This document shows positions 57,744 to 64,000 of a stretch of DNA of 64,000 nucleotides, piece by piece (within the stretch, counting starts at the first letter, position 1; each line of letters starts with the position of its first letter). The notes beneath the pieces were generated by a model, which was given only the letters and a program-made list of their open reading frames with translations, was not told the origin of the DNA and did not search any database. The position numbers were made by a program, and so were the translations under genes. Origin of the DNA: Glebionis coronaria (lineage: Eukaryota; Streptophyta; Magnoliopsida; Asterales; Asteraceae); contig JANFOE010000057.1 in assembly GCA_025667525.1 (NCBI GenBank), forward strand, positions 930,001 to 994,000, given 5' to 3'.

Positions 57744-60532
57744 TGTGATACCCTAGAACCGAGGTCACTTACATTACCCTAAATTACGCTTATTTTTAAA
57801 AATTTTAATAAATTTTATTGGCTATATATTTTATCATTTTGGTTGAAACCGATATTCGAGATTATAATTTTGACGATTGACGATTTAAGAAGAACGATGA
57901 CGAATACGATCCCGATGGCTGCCCAAATTTCTATGATTATTGTCGTTTTATCGATATTATAATTTTTCGAGAATTTTACTTTCGGTTCGTGTTAAGTCGA
58001 GTCGGGTGAGTTTTATTGCTTTCCGGGTACATTTAAAGTGTCCTAAAAATATTTTGGAGTGTTCGGGATGATCCCCGACTCCCGTAAAATTTTTCAAAAT
58101 GACTAGTGAGTCAATCCCGTAAACTTATGAGGTCGTTTTTACTTAAGGACAAAAGAAAAATGAAATTGCACCCAAGGTCCCTCCCATTTTACAAAAGGAA
58201 CAAGTGAAACACAAACAACATATTTTCACTCAAAAAAAATTTTCACCCTCCCCTTTTTCTCTCTTTAGGTCGACGGCCAAACACCACCAAACCACCACCA
58301 CCATTTTTTTTCTAGCTTGTTTTGATCAAAAGTAAGTTTAGACCACATCTAATTACTTCATTCCAATCCTTTTCATGTACTTTAATCATACATGCATCCA
58401 CAAAAATTTTTCCAAGAATCAATGGATTTTTCAAAGTGGGTTTTGATGAAAATTGGATGTATGCATGTTTAATTCGTGTATGGAGGATGTTAAATCACTA
58501 AACAAATCAATAAAAATCAATTTGGTTGATGGGTTTTGACCACCCAAACCCCACGGCTCAAAGGGGGTGTTTGGGGGATCATGGTGGTTGTAGTTTTGAT
58601 GATGGATTTTGTATGTAATCTTATTTTTACATATTTTTGAATGGGTAAAAGCATTTGCATGTTTGATTTTGTGATTGGGTTTTATGGTGGATTTGATTAT
58701 TAGGGTGTTTAGGACTGATTAGTGTGATTAAGTATGATTAGGAGTGTTTAGGTTGAGGTCTAGTGTCTATAAATGGGTTTGGAAACGAGTGTTGGATTGG
58801 TTTTGAGATAGGTGATTTTAGGCAGAAAGTTTGAAGTGTTTTCATAAAAATTATTTTGTAAACAGGTCTTGTGATTAGGATATAGTTTTAGAGCGTCTTC
58901 TTAGCTTCGATTTGGTATAAGATAGAGCTTACGACTCCTAACGAGTAAAAAGTTATGATGTTTTGAAATTCGTGTACCGGGAGATGAAAACCGTCATAAT
59001 CCGAAATTATGCTTGGTTTTAGGTCAAATCCCGGGGACTATAGGTATAGTTTGGTAAATGGTCAAAGATTGATTTTGGTCACAAACCTGCATATTTGAGT
59101 CTATTATAAGACTTAGGTGTCCAATGGGTCAATGGAATATTTTAAATGGGTCAAATGAGTCCGACTTGGTCAAAGTGCAATTTCAGTCCGAAAAACGTAG
59201 TTTTGGTAAAGTGTTGAGTAACGGGTCGTAAAAGCGAAAACTTTTAATGGGATTAAATATGTGTTTTCTAAAGGTCTTAAGATATTTTTAACAATTTTCC
59301 CAATTTTTATAAAAAGGGTTAAGTCTAGTAAAACAGTCCGTACTTTTGGTAAGTATCGGCGAAAAATGCGTAAAAAGGGAATAACGTTAATAACATGGCC
59401 GAATGGTATAAAACGAGTGACACTTATTGTTTGGTTTTGGTGTGAGTTGTAATTATCACAAATGACTAATATGTATGTATTACATACAGTACCTTAAGGT
59501 TTATAAATGAGATTACTCATTACGCGTTATTGGTTTGATAGGTGTTGATTTTCCCGGGCATCCTCATCGTCGTCAGTGACCGTCACTCGAATCGTCGACT
59601 ACTTTGTTATATAAGGTGTGAATTTATAGCCCCGCTTATTATTGTTTTAAATTATTTTACCCGCGAGGGAAATGCATGCTAGTTTTCAAAATGAACATAT
59701 GTCATGAATGATTGTTGGACCCGAATGTTGCCTTCGAAATTGTGTTGAGTACCTAGTTGCAAAAGGCCCCAATTTCATGAACTATTAACTATTGTTTAAT
59801 CCTAGCGTGGATTGGAAATAGCCGCTTATACAAAGTGATAGTACTATGGGGTTGACTACCCTATCCGAGACGAGGGCTAGTACGTTGATACTCCCTGCGG
59901 ACGGATAATTTGTGATAAGAGATAAGGTATAATTGCAACTGATGCCTTAGTAGGGGCACTGGTTTCATCTGAATCACGCCGGTAATTATTACGCGGGTGA
60001 TTGAGTTAACGGTTTAGTGTCATGAGCTTAAACACAATTTTCATAACCTTGAATATGGATTGTTTGATCGATAAGTCTATGAATGATCGTGAATGATTTT
60101 ATTACACATATGTTCAAAACGAATTGTAAAACCTATGAATTCCACTCAACGTTTTTGTTGACCAAATTCAGCATGTGTTTCAGGTAACCGATGAAGTGTA
60201 GCATGGAGCATGCATTGGATGGAAGTTGTGTGTGGGGCTTGGCGTCTACTTGTTTTTCCTCCCATTCTTACTTGAACATTTTAAACTTTAATGTCATGTT
60301 GTTGTGAAAACTGTATCTTTTGGGGTTGAGATTCATGGGGACCGAAACGCAAACTCTGTTGTATCATTTGGGGTTGGAAAACCGTAGACATGTACACTTT
60401 TAACAATTTTTAATTTAAGTCCAAACTTTGACGTCTCTTTGGAGTCGTTCGATATACCTTGTGTGCGGTGATAACTGCCTAGCACCCAAATGTAGTAGTT
60501 CCGCTGCGCATAGCATTTGGTGGGGTGTTAGA
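57744..60532 (+). repeat. Solo LTR of a gypsy element (2789 bp) nested in element E
   Basis: Opens TGTGATACCCTAG and ends GGGGTGTTAGA. A perfect 5-bp target duplication, aacat, flanks it at 57739-57743 and 60533-60537. Both flanks are interior sequence of E. It is related to the LTRs of E and to that at 3812-6665 but lies on the opposite strand to E. A lone LTR with intact duplication arises by recombination between the two LTRs of one insertion. Short frames inside are chance. Confidence 0.92.
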
Positions 60533-60537
60533 AACAT

Positions 60538-61459
60538 AAAGTCTAAATAGGTTCGATTACAACAAGTAAATAAAGATAAAAATACAAGGTAATCCGTCAC
60601 ATGATTAGTTCATTGGCAACAACTCATCGTTCTCCCCAAACTGACTATCAGCTTCATCCTCCTCGTCCACCTCCTTCTTGCACCTCCAATCTGAATATTA
60701 GCACGACGGCAACTCATCCCCAAACATCATATACGCACCTCTACACCACAGATACATCATATAGTGAGTCTAAGAACGGCTCTCATCATCCCTAAACTTC
60801 CAACCCTAACTAATAAATGTCCTAATATGAGCTTCCCAAGAACTCAATCTTTCTAACCTAGCTCTTTCCTTCTTAAACTTCTCGAAATCAGTTTCAAAAC
60901 TACTTACTTCAACCTCACTCCTATTCTTCCCGATTTCGCTCATAGTCTTCTCAACTTCGTTCTTATCTTCATCCTCATCTATCCACCCATGATAATTATG
61001 ACCTTGCGGAAACAAAACACTCTGTCCACCTATAGCATACCCATCCCTATTACCACTCAGTGGTACATCGTCCATTTTCTGCTAACACAGAAAGTTCAAG
61101 GATACATAAGGTCATTATTCGAAATTATATATGAAATGCATGAGCATGCAAATGTTATACATATGCCAATATATATGCAATGCAATTCAAATGATGATTA
61201 GGCAATGTTCGCAAAAATAAATTATGATGACAAGCACTCAGCGCACTTTCATTAATACCAATGCATTATCATAGTATTTACTTAATAAATACTCGGGGAT
61301 TCATAACAATTTTGAGGGATACATCTATAATATAAACAAAACTAAATTAATCTTACCGGAGCCTTACGGAGAAGTTACGTTGCTTTTTATAAAATATTTT
61401 CGACACCAAAGTTTTAGTTTAGGACTTTTCAAAATTGACCTAGTTCTCTATAACTTGTA
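60538..61459 (-). pseudogene. Gypsy E leader and gag N-terminal frame
   Basis: The minus-strand frame 61075-60806 starts 'MDDVPLSGNRDGYAIGGQ' and is strongly charged ('EDEDKNEVEKTMSEIGKNRS'), ending at a stop. It lies about 400 bp after the LTR, where gag should begin, and then a GC-richer stretch (60600-60780) runs to the solo LTR. I do not recognise a domain. It may be the gag N-terminus or a leader peptide. Confidence 0.4.
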
Positions 61460-61472
61460 GCTCTGATTACCA
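61460..61472 (-). other. Primer-binding site of element E
   Basis: The minus strand reads TGGTAATCAGAGC, the initiator-methionine tRNA complement with one inserted A, three bases after the LTR end. Confidence 0.85.
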
Positions 61473-61475
61473 ATC

Positions 61476-63972
61476 TTTAACACCCCCAAATATACTACGC
61501 AGCGGAAATACACATTTGGGTGCTAAGAACAAGCATAATCACACAAGATACACTGAATTACCTCAAAATGAGACGTTTGAGATATAAGATGAAATGAATT
61601 TAACATTTTCTAAAACCTTCGATACCAAATAAAAAGAAATTTAGAAACATTAGAGTAGCGTTTCGGTCCCCCAAAGATCTCAACTAACAACAAACCTTTT
61701 TACCAAATTATATGACCACACATAAATAGTTTTATCACCATACTAAGTCAAAAGATAAATATTATATAACAAAAGGGAAAGAAAACAGTTTTAGACTAAA
61801 CAACCATAAAAGCAACACCACAACCTTCCCAAGCAAGCTCCACCATCATCACTTTTAATTACCTGAAAACATATGCTTAAACGAGTCAAAAAATAATGTT
61901 GAGCGAATCTATAGGTTTATCAAACGACATTTGAAAACAAGAGAAAAATCAATCATACTCATTTAATAGAATTGTTACATTTACAATCTATTATCTAGGT
62001 ATTTCGTCTTATAGCAACAACTATAGAATTGTATTAAGCTCATGTCGCCGACCCCTTAACTTAGTCACCCACGCTTAATACCAGCATGACTAGATGAAAC
62101 CACTGCCCATACTTGGGTATTAGTTGCAATTTTTATACCACTAACTCTCATTCTCGAAAAATATCCTTCCCAGAGGTTACTCAACGTAAAGCCCTGGTCT
62201 CGGATAGGGTCGTCAACCCAATAGTACTATCATTTGAACAAGCGGCTATTTCTATCCTACACAAGGATAAGACAGTAGTTAACGGCTCATAGATTTAGGG
62301 ACTTCTGGAACTAGGTACGTATGAAATTCAAGGCAACAACAGGCAACATTCGGGTCCAAACAATCATTCATGACATGTGTTCATTTTATTTAAAATAGCA
62401 TGTATCCCCTCGCGGGTTTAAAACATTTAAAACAAGTATAAAGAGAGGTTATAGACTCACCTTGAGTAATAGAAGTAGCAAGACGATCTTCAACGATGTA
62501 TGATGCCCGGTGAACACGAAAACCACAACCTACCAAACAAGACTCGCATTTTAATAACAATATATTCAAGTATGATCCATACCTAATAAAATCAAATAAA
62601 TAATTCATAACAAAAATAAACTCACACAATTTCCCATGTAAATGATAATATTATAAACTTCAACATCTTTACTTCACTAAACAATACTCTCGATAATATT
62701 ATGCCGGTACTTACCAAATGTCTGGGCTGATTTCCCTTACTTAGAAATATAAAAAGCTTATGAAACCACTGGAGAAACTCACTTACTCTATGTAGAAAGC
62801 CCTCTTAAATTTTTATCAAAAGTTTTTACCTCTAAGACCTTCTGCCCAACACATCTTTAAATTGTAAAATCTAGACAGTTTTACGCCTTTGACTTACAAA
62901 ACCATTTTAACCTTCTTAACTAATTCTGATACAAAACCGACACTTGACCATTTTCAAAAACTCATTTTATAGTCCCCGAGATTTGATCTAAATATGGACA
63001 ACAATTTTGTATTGTGTCAATACTTGACTCCCGGTACACGAATAATCAAACTAACATAACTTCTTCCTCGTTTTGAGTTAGAAGCTCTACCTTATACCAA
63101 ATTGAAGCTTATGAAAATTTCCACAACAAAATCTAATCATTTCAACTTATATTCAAACTTAAGATTTCCAAAAATGTCTTCAAACTCGCTGCTCTAAAAT
63201 ACATTTTTAAAAATCATACTAAATCAAAATTTTAACCCATTTTAACCAACTCTATACTTCTAATATCAACCTACAATCATCCATTTCAAATTCTAACACT
63301 CCTAATTCACTTGCATGTACACTTCTTACAAAACCAACTTCACAAACCATACATGTAATTACATAAAATCAAATATTATAATATTAACACCACATCTTTT
63401 CCATCAAAATGAATCAAACAAGTAAAATTCTTATAAAAATTGATTAAAAAAATGTTCATTCATGTGGTTAATTTTTAGATCAAAATGATCACAAGAGTAA
63501 AATTAAGATAGATCTAACCTTAGATTTTTAAGATTCAAGCTAAAATTTGAAAATCAAGGGTGTTTGTGGCTTGGGGGTTCATGGAAAAGAGTGAAAAATA
63601 AGAAGAGAGAAGAAGTTTTTCTAGTATGAGAATGTGTATATGGTTTTATGAAAGAAAATTTCCTTTTATATGGTGGGTGGGGGTAAGTTTTGCAATGTAT
63701 GGATTCTTTTGGGCTAAAGTGTAAATATTAGATTAAAGAGCGGGAAATGACTAACAGTCAATTTTAAAAACATTTACGGGTCTCGAGTTTCATAAATCTT
63801 TCAAAATTTAAAACACACACGAAATATGATATAATATAATCCTGACATGACTTAATACGAAATAAAAATAAAAACTTAAAAATATCGAACATCAAAACAA
63901 TAAAAAATAAACGTAAAATTTCGGGCATCCGTTGATATCGCGATCACTAATAATCCTCGTAACTCGTCAAAA
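61476..63972 (-). repeat. 5' LTR of gypsy element E, incomplete at its outer end
   Basis: Matches 51107 to about 53625 nearly throughout. At about 63972, after 'aactcgtcaaaac', it stops matching, about 130 bases short of the expected LTR start. The last 28 bases of the window are unrelated to the other LTR. Confidence 0.88.
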
Positions 63973-64000
63973 CTTATGATGACGTATAGTCCCTAGTTGG

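Overview
This window is plant nuclear DNA from a eudicot, most likely Asteraceae. That reading rests on the retrotransposon families present, the intron structure of the few cellular-type genes, and the lack of any bacterial, organellar or viral gene order. The Asteraceae guess rests on copia proteins with a long coiled-coil extension ending in a CxxCxxC...NHxxC finger and a 'WRPTGRTFT' block, which I know from that family; no search was run. Almost every long open frame belongs to a broken retroelement. No intact host gene is visible.

Layout, left to right. (1) 1-6665: the decayed interior and complete 3' LTR of a Ty3/gypsy element, inserted into copia element A. (2) 6666-13920: copia A on the minus strand (LTR, PBS, gag, zinc knuckle, long coiled-coil extension, protease, integrase), cut off in integrase by the gypsy LTR. 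(3) 13921-16581: a broken multi-exon minus-strand gene made of repeated AT-hook exons, possibly the N-terminus of a Helitron replicase/helicase. (4) 16591-19559: a candidate non-autonomous Helitron. (5) 20446-21843: a broken plus-strand B3-like gene. (6) 22672-47491: a minus-strand RPA1-like (replication protein A large subunit) pseudogene, split first by a 5'-truncated LINE (25186-26271) and then by the 20.9-kb copia B (26503-47362, TSD tttgg). (7) 33777-42687: element C, an 8.9-kb non-autonomous LTR element inside copia B (TSD aaggt). It has one 735-codon gag-like frame, no pol, and a seven-unit array of hairpins. (8) 47492-49410: a tRNA-derived SINE head, a 22-bp tandem repeat and a GC-rich patch. 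(9) 49411-51106: a gypsy gag-pol fragment D, cut within RT by gypsy element E (minus strand, 51107 to at least 63972). E itself contains a solo LTR (57744-60532, TSD aacat).

Insertion order follows from the nesting. C entered B after B entered the RPA gene; LTR pairs of B and C both look about 97% identical by eye. E is older, with LTRs about 90% identical. C looks like a non-autonomous relative of A: they share an LTR hairpin, a similar primer site and a related coiled-coil protein region, so A-type elements may have supplied its enzymes.

The least expected signal is the hairpin array in C (38751-39756). Its ~150-bp units keep four stems while stem sequences change in compensating pairs, which suggests selection on RNA structure. 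Other unexplained patterns are family-specific short motifs: TCARCGYY-type octamers scattered through B, TTCCGCAAT in the leader of A, and TTTCCGCATAG in the leader of C.
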